A stretch of DNA of 64,000 nucleotides from Thiomicrorhabdus sp. zzn3 (GCF_029767755.1 NZ_JARUQS010000001.1:558001-622000); one strand, 5' to 3'; shown: positions 53,172-61,994, counted from the stretch's first letter. Made by a program: numbers and translations. Notes: generated by a model not told the origin, from the sequence alone.

Positions 53172-55640
53172 ATGGAATTCGATTTTGGACAGTTAACGAC
53201 AAACCAGTTTGGAGAAGCCTATTTTCAAGCGATTAACCATGACACCTTTGCAGACCACTCGGCGGAATCCGTTTATCAGCGTTACTATCCAGAGATTCTA
53301 GAAGAAGAGGATCGCCTTAATATTATCGTCGGTTCCGACTCCGGGCTTTTTTACCGTTATTTGACTTCTCTGGATACGCTTCCGAAAAACAGCTTTTTTA
53401 TCTTCATTGATTACGCCAATGCCTTTGAGCATTTGGAGCTTGAACCTTCATCAATCAGTGATCAGGTGCAGATTTACGCGGACCCGTTTGATTTCGATCA
53501 GTTGGCGGTCCATTTCATGCCTTATGTGATCCGCCAAAAAGTCTCTTTGATTCGTTCCCTGGCCGTACAGGATGCGCAGCAGCCAGCGTATAAGACGTTA
53601 GCCAACTATTACGAAGAACGCTATGGCCATTTCATTCGCCAGGAACTGATCTCATTAAACTCAAAGCCCTTTATTGATGCGCAATTGGATAACATTGCCG
53701 ATAACTTGGTGCCTTTAAGTGTGGTAAGAAACCAGTTGGAAGGGGCGACCGCTTTGATTCTAGGCGGTGGGCCGACACTCGATCAAGCGATTGAGTGGAT
53801 TAAGGAAAATCAGCAGAAAGTGGTGATCTTTGCCGCTGCGCGTATTGCGAAACGCCTTTTAAAAGAAGGGATTAAGGTCGATATTTTTGTTTCAGTGGAT
53901 CCGCATGATGTCAGTTTTGACAACTCTAAAGGCATCTTCAGTTTTGCTGAAGAAAGTCTGCTGATACACAGTCATCATATTAATCCTCGCTTGTTGTCAC
54001 AATGGACGGGAGTCAGCACCTATCTCAAAGACCGTTACCCGTGGAGTGCAGGAGAAGAACCGAATGTTTCCTCACCGGGTCCGAATGTGATGAATACCGC
54101 AACCAACATCGCGGTCGAACTGGGCTGTAACACCATTATTTTTTCCGGTGTCGATTTATGTTTCGTGGGAACGCAGGCCTTCGAGTCTGGCAGTGCGGAA
54201 GCGAAAGTGGGTGGAAAGTATGTGTTTGCCGACGCGCAGAAAGTGGAAACCAATGCCGGCACTGTGAGCGAGACCCAGCCAATGTACGCGGCGAGTAGAG
54301 AGATGCTGGAACAGCAAGTCTCTTTGTATTTGCAACAAAAGCCGTCACTTCAGTTTGTGACTTTAGGTTTGGATTCGGCCAGAATTCAAAATGTTCAATA
54401 TGTAGCGCCCTCCGAGTTAGTTCTCTCGGGAGAGAGTATTGCGTTTGAAATTGAGTTGATGCGACAGAACTTGTCGATTGAACCGGCCGAGCGTCTTAAA
54501 AAGCTGAATGAAACCAAGAAAGAGCTGCAAAAGCAGCAGAAGCGCTTCCATGAGTTGTCTAAAGTCGGTAAAGAGTCGTTGAAAACCATATCGAAGTTGT
54601 ATGACGATAACGGCCAAGAAAACCTGAAGGCGTCTAAGAAAATCCATAAAAGCAAAAACCAAGTGTTCAAGTTGATCGGCGATGACGGGGATATGCTGTT
54701 CCACTATGAGCAAAGTACCCTGACCAATAACTTCAAGCCCATTGAAAATGAACTTGAGATGGCGCAGTCCGATATTACGGAACAGCTCGAAAGCTTTTTC
54801 AATGGTATCAGCAGAGCCTCCGAACTCTTTTTGGAAGCGCTGAAAAAAGCGGTCGATCGAGTAGATCTTAGAGTGCGTGAGCTTAAAGGCGATTCGCCTA
54901 TGGATTTGCACGAACAGTGGGAGGCCTGTGCAGAATATGGCAGAGCTCTGTTGTGGGAGAAATGGAATCCAAGTCGTTTAGCGACCTTATCTGAAGCGGA
55001 ACAAGCTGTTTTGGAAAAAGAAAAATCGCTCTTTCAGCAGGAAGTTGAGCAAGAGCAGACTCAGCAACTGGCTTCTCTTAAGGAAAGTAGTGAAAACCTG
55101 CCTCTCTTATTGCGAAGAGCAGATAAAGCCTTTGAGGATAAGGATTTTCAGGAGCTGGAATCTATTCTGGGGCATCTGGAGTCGATTACAGGCCTGACAG
55201 GGCTGGATGACCTAAAGCAATATGTGTCTGCGATGCAGTTGACCTTAAAAGCAGAAGGGCAGGCCGCCTTGACTCAGTTTGAAGCGATTGAGTTTCTGCC
55301 GATTCGTCACCAGGCCCTAAAAAGAGCGCTGGATATTGCCACTCAGGCAAGAATGAACGAGAAGGCTTTAGAGCTACTAGAGGCATTGTGTCGTTTTTCA
55401 CTCGACTATATGCTTCCTTATGCCAGCCTCTTGGAGATATTGGGCCACCCGCAAGTGGCGATCGAAGTGATTAAACTCTATTTACAGAATCATCCCAAAA
55501 ATGAGGCGGTAAAAGTTCAGCTGGCTCAACGATATATTCGTCTTCAAGCGTTAGACGAAGCAAAAGAAATATTGCACCAAGTGTTGGTGGATTCGCCAAA
55601 CAACCAGACGGCACGGGCATTGTTAGAGCAATTGAGTTGA
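53172..55640 (+). CDS. maf: Maf-family flagellin glycosyltransferase (DUF115)
   Basis: Transfers a nonulosonate from CMP to Ser/Thr of flagellin. 822 residues from the ATG at 53172 (AGGGGA nine bases upstream; an upstream in-frame ATG at 53151 is possible). The central MAF_flag10/DUF115 domain shows ALILGGGPTLDQAIEWIKEN, VDIFVSVDPHDVS, SSPGPNVMNTATNIAVELG and IIFSGVDLCFVG. It is followed by a long coiled coil and a TPR-like C-terminus (AIEVIKLYLQNHPKNEAVKVQ). Placement between the CMP-sugar genes and the flagellin genes supports the role. Confidence 0.87.
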   Translation: MEFDFGQLTTNQFGEAYFQAINHDTFADHSAESVYQRYYPEILEEEDRLNIIVGSDSGLFYRYLTSLDTLPKNSFFIFIDYANAFEHLELEPSSISDQVQIYADPFDFDQLAVHFMPYVIRQKVSLIRSLAVQDAQQPAYKTLANYYEERYGHFIRQELISLNSKPFIDAQLDNIADNLVPLSVVRNQLEGATALILGGGPTLDQAIEWIKENQQKVVIFAAARIAKRLLKEGIKVDIFVSVDPHDVSFDNSKGIFSFAEESLLIHSHHINPRLLSQWTGVSTYLKDRYPWSAGEEPNVSSPGPNVMNTATNIAVELGCNTIIFSGVDLCFVGTQAFESGSAEAKVGGKYVFADAQKVETNAGTVSETQPMYAASREMLEQQVSLYLQQKPSLQFVTLGLDSARIQNVQYVAPSELVLSGESIAFEIELMRQNLSIEPAERLKKLNETKKELQKQQKRFHELSKVGKESLKTISKLYDDNGQENLKASKKIHKSKNQVFKLIGDDGDMLFHYEQSTLTNNFKPIENELEMAQSDITEQLESFFNGISRASELFLEALKKAVDRVDLRVRELKGDSPMDLHEQWEACAEYGRALLWEKWNPSRLATLSEAEQAVLEKEKSLFQQEVEQEQTQQLASLKESSENLPLLLRRADKAFEDKDFQELESILGHLESITGLTGLDDLKQYVSAMQLTLKAEGQAALTQFEAIEFLPIRHQALKRALDIATQARMNEKALELLEALCRFSLDYMLPYASLLEILGHPQVAIEVIKLYLQNHPKNEAVKVQLAQRYIRLQALDEAKEILHQVLVDSPNNQTARALLEQLS

Positions 55641-55663
55641 AAACACTAGAAGTGAATCCCTTG

Positions 55664-55691
55664 AAAAGCCGCTATTTAAGCGGCTTTTTTT
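55664..55691 (+). terminator. Rho-independent terminator after maf
   Basis: AAAAGCCGCT (55664-55673) and AGCGGCTTTT (55679-55688), then more T. It separates the glycan operon from the flagellin genes. Confidence 0.9.
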
Positions 55692-55720
55692 ATGTTTGCT
55701 AAAAAAAATAAAAAAAATGT

Positions 55721-55747
55721 GTCAAGAAAAATTTTTTGTGTCGATAA
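55721..55747 (+). promoter_or_regulatory. Probable sigma-28 promoter of the first flagellin gene
   Basis: GTCGATAA (55740-55747) differs by one base from the sigma-28 -10; TCAAGAAA (55722-55729) serves as a partial -35 at near-normal spacing. The transcript would have an 80-base leader. Confidence 0.65.
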
Positions 55748-55830
55748 CTTAATTGAAGGCAGGAAACACTGCCACCAAAACAAAAACATAGACACACTTA
55801 GATGCTTATATAAAGCAAGGGAGAAATATC

Positions 55831-56655
55831 ATGGCAATGGTAATTAACACAAATATTGGTGCGCTTAACGCAGTTCGTCTTTTGGATCGTTCGGCCAGTG
55901 AACAAAGCACAAGTATGGAACGTTTGACTTCTGGTCTACGTATTAACAAATCAGCTGATGATGCAGCTGGACAAGCGGTAGCAACCAAAATGACCACGCA
56001 GATCCGCGGTACGGATCAAGCGATTAGAAATGTAAACGATGGTATTGGATTTGTGCAAACACAAGACGGTGCCATGGAAGAAGTGGTTACCATGATGCAG
56101 CGCATGCGTGAGTTGGGTGTTCAATCACTTAACGGAACCTACACTGCAGAAAACCGCAACCAAATGGATGCTGAATTCCAGGAGTTGGCCGCTGAAATTC
56201 AACGTATCGGTCAAACGACTACTTTTAACGGTGTGAACATCATGAACGGTTCTCTTAATGCGATGAGTATTCACGCCGGGTGGGATATCGGAGCAAACAA
56301 TAAGATCCAGATTTCCACTTTTGACGTCAGTGCCCTTGGGGTGAGTTTGGATGCCCGTGATGTCACTACGGTAGCTAACGCATCGGCCGCGATCTCGGTT
56401 ATCGATGCCAAGCTGAGTGATGTGAACACCATCCGCGCTAAATGGGGTGCGTTGCAAAATCGTTTGGAATCAACGGTCTCTAACCTGTCCAACGTAAATG
56501 AAAATATGAACGCGGCGCGTTCGCGAATTCAAGATGCCGATTTCGCTAAAGAATCAGCAAACTTAGCCAGAACACAAGTATTGCAACAGGCTGGAATGAG
56601 CATGCTCTCGCAAGCTAACCAGCAGTCACAAAATGTGATGCAGTTGTTGCAATAA
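55831..56655 (+). CDS. flaA: Flagellin (first copy)
   Basis: Filament subunit. 274 residues with the D0-D1 signatures MVINTNIGALNAVRLLDRSASEQSTSM-like N-terminus, LTSGLRINKSADDAAGQAVATKM, and the C-terminal IQDADFAKESANLARTQVLQQAG; the surface domain is short. Its Ser/Thr-rich surface segment (QTTTFNGVNIMNGSLNAMSI) is a likely site for nonulosonate addition. Tandem to the second copy and nearly identical over the C-terminal third. Confidence 0.95.
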   Translation: MAMVINTNIGALNAVRLLDRSASEQSTSMERLTSGLRINKSADDAAGQAVATKMTTQIRGTDQAIRNVNDGIGFVQTQDGAMEEVVTMMQRMRELGVQSLNGTYTAENRNQMDAEFQELAAEIQRIGQTTTFNGVNIMNGSLNAMSIHAGWDIGANNKIQISTFDVSALGVSLDARDVTTVANASAAISVIDAKLSDVNTIRAKWGALQNRLESTVSNLSNVNENMNAARSRIQDADFAKESANLARTQVLQQAGMSMLSQANQQSQNVMQLLQ

Positions 56656-56664
56656 AAAATTTGA

Positions 56665-56690
56665 GGGTTAGGTCAATTGTCCTGACCCTT
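56665..56690 (+). terminator. Weak terminator-like hairpin after the first flagellin
   Basis: GGGTTAGG (56665-56672) and CCTGACCC (56681-56688), one G-U pair; followed by TTAAATATATT, not a pure T run. May trim rather than stop the transcript. Confidence 0.5.
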
Positions 56691-56795
56691 AAATATATTA
56701 GAGCCCTGCTCTAAATAAGCTGCCAATTATAGGTAGTGCAATATAGTTAGAAACCCACAAGGGTTCAAGCTAACAACTCAAAAAGGAGATTTATC

Positions 56796-57620
56796 ATGGC
56801 AATGGTAATCAATACAAACATGGGCGCAATTAACGCAAACCGCACCCTTGAAATGACTTCTCGTGACCAGGCGACTGCAATGGAACGTTTGACGTCCGGG
56901 TTGCGTATCAACAAGTCGGCTGACGATGCAGCTGGGATGGCGATCACCAATAAGATGACTTCCCAGATCATGGGTACCGATCAGGCCGTACGAAATGCGA
57001 ACGACGGGATCAGCTTTGTGCAGACCCAAGATGGAGCCATGGATGAAGTGGTAAACATGATGCAGCGTATGCGTGAGTTGAGTGTCCAGGCACTTAACGG
57101 AACCTATACGGCTGAAAACCGTAGTCAAATGGATGCGGAATTCCAGCAGTTGGCGGCGGAAGTCACGCGTGTTGGTCAAACGACGACCTTTAACGGTGTA
57201 AATATCATGAATGGTTCGGTTGCAAAAGTGAGCCTTCATGTTGGTTGGGATAAAGGTGCCAACAACCGTATCGAAGTGTCTACATTTGACGTGAGTGCTC
57301 TAGGTGGAAGTTTGGACGCACGTGATGTTACAACAGTGGCCAATGCGTCTGCCGCGATTTCGGTGATCGATGCCAAGTTGAGTGATGTGAACACCATCCG
57401 CGCTAAGTGGGGTGCGTTGCAAAACCGTTTGGAATCAACTGTATCTAACCTCACGAACGTTAACGAAAACATGAATGCCGCTCGTTCAGCGATTCAAGAT
57501 GCAGACTTTGCTAAAGAAAGTGCTGAATTGGCTCGAACTCAAGTTCTGCAGCAGGCAGGTATGAGTATGTTGAGTCAGGCTAACCAGTCTGGGCAAAACG
57601 TTCTTTCCCTGTTGCGTTAA
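56796..57620 (+). CDS. flaB: Flagellin (second copy)
   Basis: 274 residues, same length and layout as the first copy (LTSGLRINKSADDAAGMAITNKM; IQDADFAKESAELARTQVLQQAG). A stretch around the segment AAISVIDAKLSDVNTIRAKW is almost base-for-base the same in the two genes (about 56400-56475 and 57365-57440), more alike than the N-terminal parts, suggesting gene conversion. AAGGAG precedes the start. No sigma-28 box could be placed in its 140-base upstream gap. Confidence 0.95.
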   Translation: MAMVINTNMGAINANRTLEMTSRDQATAMERLTSGLRINKSADDAAGMAITNKMTSQIMGTDQAVRNANDGISFVQTQDGAMDEVVNMMQRMRELSVQALNGTYTAENRSQMDAEFQQLAAEVTRVGQTTTFNGVNIMNGSVAKVSLHVGWDKGANNRIEVSTFDVSALGGSLDARDVTTVANASAAISVIDAKLSDVNTIRAKWGALQNRLESTVSNLTNVNENMNAARSAIQDADFAKESAELARTQVLQQAGMSMLSQANQSGQNVLSLLR

Positions 57621-57665
57621 AATAAGCTCGCTCTTTAAAATTAAGCGCAGTTTAGGAGAGCAGGT

Positions 57666-58067
57666 ATGGAAATTAATTCATTAACATCACCTGCTGCGAT
57701 CGATCGCTCCTTACAGTCGTCTTCTAAATCGACCGGGGGGAGCGAGACCAATCGGCAACAGGCTGAAGTATCCGTTAAAGCTTCTTCATCTAAAACAACG
57801 ATGGAAGAGGTGGTTGCTCAGAGTCAAAAATTAAACCAGCAGTTGACCCAAATGGGACAGTCGTTGGCTTTTTCAATTGATGAGAGCACCAGTTCTTCGG
57901 TCGTTAAGGTGATTGATAAAACGACGGATGAAGTGATTAGACAATTTCCGACGGAAGGTTCTTTGAAGATTATGCATAATATTCAAAATTACCTGAACTC
58001 GGTGCAACAGAGTGGATCTTCCGCTAAAGAGAGTTTGACAGGCACCTTGTTCAATGAAATCATATAG
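57666..58067 (+). CDS. flaG: FlaG-family protein (first copy)
   Basis: 133 residues: Ser/Thr-rich N-terminus, then the FlaG core LNQQLTQMGQSLAFSIDESTSSSVVKVIDKTTDEVIRQFPTEGSLKIM. Proteins of this family influence filament length. Follows the second flagellin by 45 bases; its C-terminus adds a Ser-rich tail. Confidence 0.85.
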   Translation: MEINSLTSPAAIDRSLQSSSKSTGGSETNRQQAEVSVKASSSKTTMEEVVAQSQKLNQQLTQMGQSLAFSIDESTSSSVVKVIDKTTDEVIRQFPTEGSLKIMHNIQNYLNSVQQSGSSAKESLTGTLFNEII

Positions 58068-58091
58068 ATATCGATTGTTCAAGGAGTGGTT

Positions 58092-58580
58092 ATGGCAGAC
58101 TTTAGTATTATGCCGCCACAAGGCGTGGAAAACTTTCAAGCGGGAGCCTCTCGGAAATTGGCAGGTTCAGAAGCTGAGCGAATAAATGTTTCAGGAAAAT
58201 CGATTCAAAATAAGGTTGATCGAAATGGTGAAACACCCGTTCAAACAGCTTCTGAGACCTCTCAATCTGCAGGACCAAAAGCTGAGTTTTTCAATTCTGC
58301 TGAGTCGAAGTCGGTTTCTCAAGGTATGGAAAACTTGCTTGAGAACTTAAATCAACAGCTTGAAAAGCTTAACAATTATCTACGTTTTGAAAAAGATGAA
58401 GAGTCGGATCGGATGGTGATCTTCATCAAAAATAGCGAAACGGGCGAAGTGATTCGTCAAATTCCATCTGAAGAATTTTTGGCCATTTCAAAAAACATCA
58501 AACAATTTTTAGAAATGCGCCAGCAGCCATTGGAACAAATGGCTACTCCTGTGGGCCTGATTACCGATGAAAAGGCCTGA
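58092..58580 (+). CDS. flaG2: FlaG-family protein (second copy)
   Basis: 162 residues from the ATG at 58092 (AAGGAG at 58081-58086; a GTG at 58086 is too close). The core LNQQLEKLNNYLRFEKDEESDRMVIFIKNSETGEVIRQIPSEEFLAI is better conserved than in the first copy. Two adjacent flaG genes are uncommon; they diverge strongly outside the core. Confidence 0.85.
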   Translation: MADFSIMPPQGVENFQAGASRKLAGSEAERINVSGKSIQNKVDRNGETPVQTASETSQSAGPKAEFFNSAESKSVSQGMENLLENLNQQLEKLNNYLRFEKDEESDRMVIFIKNSETGEVIRQIPSEEFLAISKNIKQFLEMRQQPLEQMATPVGLITDEKA

Positions 58581-58603
58581 TATTTAGTTTCCCTTGTGTG
58601 TTT

Positions 58604-58626
58604 AGCGGTCTTTGACCGCTTTTTTT
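58604..58626 (+). terminator. Rho-independent terminator after flaG2
   Basis: AGCGGTC (58604-58610) and GACCGCT (58614-58620), followed by TTTTTT. Confidence 0.9.
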
Positions 58627-58685
58627 ATGTCTGCTATTTTTTTATTATTAAAGTTATCTGTGTCATGGCCGCTAAAAAGGTTAGA

Positions 58686-58702
58686 TGGCATTTATTATGC
58701 TG
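58686..58702 (+). promoter_or_regulatory. Sigma-54 promoter of fliDST
   Basis: TGGCAT-N5-ATGCTG; GG (58687-58688) and GC (58699-58700) are ten bases apart, 65 bases before fliD. Confidence 0.82.
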
Positions 58703-58764
58703 GTTAAACACAGATTCACTAAAATAAGTGAACAGCTTAAATCTTATCGACCAGGAGCCCCGTT

Positions 58765-61110
58765 ATGGCAAATGAAATTGGAAATGCGTTACTTACAAGC
58801 TTAACAAACAGTTCTTTTGATATTGGTAATATGTCTAAAGTATTGGCTGAAGCTGAAGTGGCGGGGCCTAGAGCAATTCTGGAAAAAAATCAGGAAAAGG
58901 TTTCTACAGAATTGGATGCTTTAAAGTATCTGAAAACAAACCTGGAAGCGTTTAATACCTATTTAACGGATTTATCCTCTCCCGATACATTTGGACAGAA
59001 AAATGTCACATCGTCGAATGATGGTATTGTATCGGTATCTGCATCGAGTACAGCGGCCTTAGCCTCGTATCAAATTGAGTCAAAACAGCTTGCTCAAGCT
59101 CATACCTTGGTGGCTAACCAGGGTTATAGCTCGCCGTCGGATACAATTTCCGCCGGGACGCTCTCCATTCAAGTCGGTGGACAGTCTCATTCGATCACCG
59201 TCGATGCCTCAAATAATACTTTAGAGGGACTGCAAAAAGTGATTAATAATGGGGATTACGGTGTCACCGCCTCCATTATTAATAACGGCGGCAGCTATCA
59301 AATGATGTTTACCTCTAAGGAAACCGGTGCAGCTGGCGAGGTTAGCATTTCTGGTCTAGCCGATTTTGATACGGCTGGATTCACCACAACGGCAGAGGCA
59401 CAAGATGCCGTGATGGTTCTAAATGGGTTGACAGTGACCAGTTCTACCAATACCTTCGATTCGGTCATTGAAGGGGTTAGTTTTCAGCTTAACTCGGCTT
59501 CTCCTGGGGTGATGAATGCCGTTTCGGTAGGTCAAGACTCGGAAGGGGTTAAAGAGGCCATTACCAGCTTTGTTGATGTCTATAACCAACTTGATACGAT
59601 CTTGGACGAATTGGGAAGTTACAGTACCGATGAACTTACCGCCGAAGAGCTTGAGTCTGAAGAGTATCAATACTATGGCGATTTGGCCGGAAGCAGTTTG
59701 CTTCGATCGGTCAAATACCAGGTGCGTGAATCTCTGTCTGGGGCCATGGAAATGTTGAGTGGCAGCAGTTATCAGTCCTTAACAGATATAGGTATTAGCT
59801 TTGATCGTGAAGGGAAGTTGGTACTCGATAGTGCTAAATTGGATTCGGCTATTTCAAGTGATATGCAAGCCGTTTCCAGTTTGTTCTCTAAAGGAGGTTC
59901 CAGCAGCGATCCCCTTATCAATGTCATTTCCGGTGGAGACAATACACAAACAGGAAATTACGACCTGAACATTACCCAATTGGCGGAGCGCGCAGCCGTT
60001 ACCGGTGGGGCGGCAATATTTTCCACAGATCAGCGTCTTTCTGGTGATCGGGTCATTGACAGTACCGCGGCATTAACCATTGATGCCGGTGCTTCTTTTA
60101 CTTTAGATGTCGTGGGGGGGCCTAACGCCGGTACCTTTAATGTCGATTTGACTGCGGTAGCAGGAACCTATGCCAGTAAGGATGAGGTGGCTGCAGCGAT
60201 CCAGTCACAGCTTGGTGGTGCGCCTGTCACGGTGGCTTATGATAGCGCCCAGTCACGGTTTGAAATTACCGCTAACGCCGGGGAAGGTTCTGTCACCTTG
60301 TCTAATATTGTCGGCTTAAATAATCAGGGCTTTTCACAAGCCTCTTATGCAGGTGAAAACCTGATTGATTTGAGTGGTGCAGATGCTACATTTAATGTCA
60401 AAATTGATGACGCAACGGCTTCGGCGGTGACCATTCAGGCCGGGCGCTATACATTAGATGAGTTGTCTCAAACCATGGCGACGAGCATTAATAACAACGC
60501 CGATGTTAAAGCGGCGGGTGCTCAAGTGAGTGTGACTAACGATGGTAATGCGATGACGATTACCTCATCTCGTTTTGGCGCATTCTCTACGGTTGAATTA
60601 ACAGGGTTTACAGGGTTTGCTTCAGCAGGGTTTACTGCCGATTTGACTGATGTTGGTCAAAATGTGGATGGCACCATCACCACGGCAAGCGGAACACTTA
60701 ATATCGGTGCTTATGCGGATGCTGAGGATGGGCGTTTGGTTAAAATCAGTGATTATGCGGTCATCGCAGGTAACCCGGCTGAAGTTCAAGGTTTGCAGTT
60801 TGAAGTGCTCGGCGGTTTGACCGGAGCGCGCGGCACGATCACCTATGAGCAAGGTTTTGCCAGTAAGCTTGAAGAGACTATTGGCAACCTGTTTGATTCC
60901 GATTACGGCTTGATTGGGCAAAGAATTGATAGCTTGAACAACAAAATGGATAAGTATTCAGAGAAGTCGGATGATATTGACGCTCGTTATGAGCGTTTAT
61001 TGATGAAATATCAACTTCAGTTTTCTGCTTTGCAGTCGATAATATCCAGTACAGAGCAGACAAGAAATTATCTGTCGGCGACATTCAGCAACAACAATAA
61101 CAATAATTAA
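58765..61110 (+). CDS. fliD: Flagellar filament cap protein, long form
   Basis: 781 residues; enteric FliD is about 470. N-terminal coiled part (AEVAGPRAILEKNQEKVSTELDALKYLKTNLEAF) and C-terminal coil (IDSLNNKMDKYSEKSDDIDARYERLLMKYQLQFSALQSII) are typical. The enlarged middle (about 395-690) has repeated flagellin-IN-like units (TFNVDLTAV...; TFNVKIDDAT...), giving a bigger surface domain. Ends in a run of Asn. First gene of fliDST after the sigma-54 promoter. Confidence 0.94.
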   Translation: MANEIGNALLTSLTNSSFDIGNMSKVLAEAEVAGPRAILEKNQEKVSTELDALKYLKTNLEAFNTYLTDLSSPDTFGQKNVTSSNDGIVSVSASSTAALASYQIESKQLAQAHTLVANQGYSSPSDTISAGTLSIQVGGQSHSITVDASNNTLEGLQKVINNGDYGVTASIINNGGSYQMMFTSKETGAAGEVSISGLADFDTAGFTTTAEAQDAVMVLNGLTVTSSTNTFDSVIEGVSFQLNSASPGVMNAVSVGQDSEGVKEAITSFVDVYNQLDTILDELGSYSTDELTAEELESEEYQYYGDLAGSSLLRSVKYQVRESLSGAMEMLSGSSYQSLTDIGISFDREGKLVLDSAKLDSAISSDMQAVSSLFSKGGSSSDPLINVISGGDNTQTGNYDLNITQLAERAAVTGGAAIFSTDQRLSGDRVIDSTAALTIDAGASFTLDVVGGPNAGTFNVDLTAVAGTYASKDEVAAAIQSQLGGAPVTVAYDSAQSRFEITANAGEGSVTLSNIVGLNNQGFSQASYAGENLIDLSGADATFNVKIDDATASAVTIQAGRYTLDELSQTMATSINNNADVKAAGAQVSVTNDGNAMTITSSRFGAFSTVELTGFTGFASAGFTADLTDVGQNVDGTITTASGTLNIGAYADAEDGRLVKISDYAVIAGNPAEVQGLQFEVLGGLTGARGTITYEQGFASKLEETIGNLFDSDYGLIGQRIDSLNNKMDKYSEKSDDIDARYERLLMKYQLQFSALQSIISSTEQTRNYLSATFSNNNNNN

Positions 61111-61126
61111 TTAGAATCAGACTCAG

Positions 61127-61134
61127 CAGGCCTG
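61127..61134. repeat. CAGGCCTG element between fliD and fliS
   Basis: Exact octamer in the 58-base gap between fliD and fliS. Confidence 0.7.
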
Positions 61135-61168
61135 GTTAAAGGTTAAAAAGCTAAGCGAGGGAAAAATA

Positions 61169-61603
61169 ATGAATATGGCGATGAGAAACAAGTTTGTACA
61201 GCAGTATGCAAACAACTATGTTGAAACAGCCGTGACTGAAGCTACGCCCCACAAACTGGTGGAAATGCTGTATGACGGCGCTATCAAAAATTTGACCTTG
61301 ATGAAAGTGTTTATGGAAAAAGGCGATTTTGCTAAGAAAGCGGAGTTTTCCAATAAAAGTTTAGCTATTATCAATTCCTTGCGCGCGGGTGTGGATATGG
61401 AAAAAGGCGGTGAAGTCGGGGAAAACCTATTTGCATTGTACGACTATTGTTACCGCCGCGTATTGGAAGCGTCATCCCAAAACAGTCTGGAAATGATCGA
61501 TGAAGTGATCGGTCATCTCAAGGGGCTGAAAGAGGCTTGGGCTGAGATGCCGGAAAATATTAAGCGTGCGTCTAAAGAGCAAATTGAAAAGATGAGTGCA
61601 TAA
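61169..61603 (+). CDS. fliS: Flagellin export chaperone
   Basis: Binds the flagellin C-terminus in the cytoplasm and prevents early polymerisation. 144 residues, all-helical, with the family segments YVETAVTEATPHKLVEMLYDGAIKNL and NLFALYDYCYRRVLEAS. AGGGAAAAA precedes the start; its stop overlaps the next start by one base (TAATG). Confidence 0.94.
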   Translation: MNMAMRNKFVQQYANNYVETAVTEATPHKLVEMLYDGAIKNLTLMKVFMEKGDFAKKAEFSNKSLAIINSLRAGVDMEKGGEVGENLFALYDYCYRRVLEASSQNSLEMIDEVIGHLKGLKEAWAEMPENIKRASKEQIEKMSA

Positions 61604-61893
61604 TGGACGCTTTAGAAAAAGCAAAGTTAGTGTTGCTGGCACATTCAAAAAACATGCTTAATTCGGCCCTGTCTCATGATTGGGAGGCGTTTGAAGTTTT
61701 GGATAAGCAGTGGCAGCCTAAGCTAGAAGCGGCGGTTGAACAATTTGGCGATCAGTTGACGCCAATCAGTGAGCAGTTAATGCAGGATAATCAAAAAATA
61801 TTATCCTGCATTAAACAGGCTCAGCAGCATTTAGCCGCTGAGCTCCAAAAAAACACTCAAGCCACTTCAGCGCTTAAAAAGTATCTTAAATAA
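61603..61893 (+). CDS. fliT: FliT-like chaperone
   Basis: 96 residues, helical, with a FliT-like pattern (SHDWEAFEVLDKQWQPKLEAAVEQF). FliT proteins hold FliD before export; sequence similarity in this family is low, and the call rests on size, helicity and the overlap with fliS. Confidence 0.6.
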   Translation: MDALEKAKLVLLAHSKNMLNSALSHDWEAFEVLDKQWQPKLEAAVEQFGDQLTPISEQLMQDNQKILSCIKQAQQHLAAELQKNTQATSALKKYLK

Positions 61894-61932
61894 AACGGGT
61901 GAATAAACCCCGTTAAAAACAATGCCAAATTT

Positions 61933-61961
61933 TTGACATTCTGCAAAAACCCGTATATAAA
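61933..61961 (+). promoter_or_regulatory. Strong sigma-70-type promoter of the flrA-like gene
   Basis: Perfect TTGACA (61933-61938), 17-base spacer, TATAAA (61956-61961), 34 bases before the ATG. Fits a class I flagellar gene read by the housekeeping sigma factor and leaves no room for an upstream domain. Confidence 0.8.
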
Positions 61962-61994
61962 GTTACTTAATCTCAACGAACAGATGACGGGTAC

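Noticed and set aside
61900-61994. Frameshift that cut off a FleQ domain from the flrA-like gene
   Set aside because: The upstream 100 bases hold a strong promoter and the fliT stop; no remnant of a FleQ domain is present in any frame.
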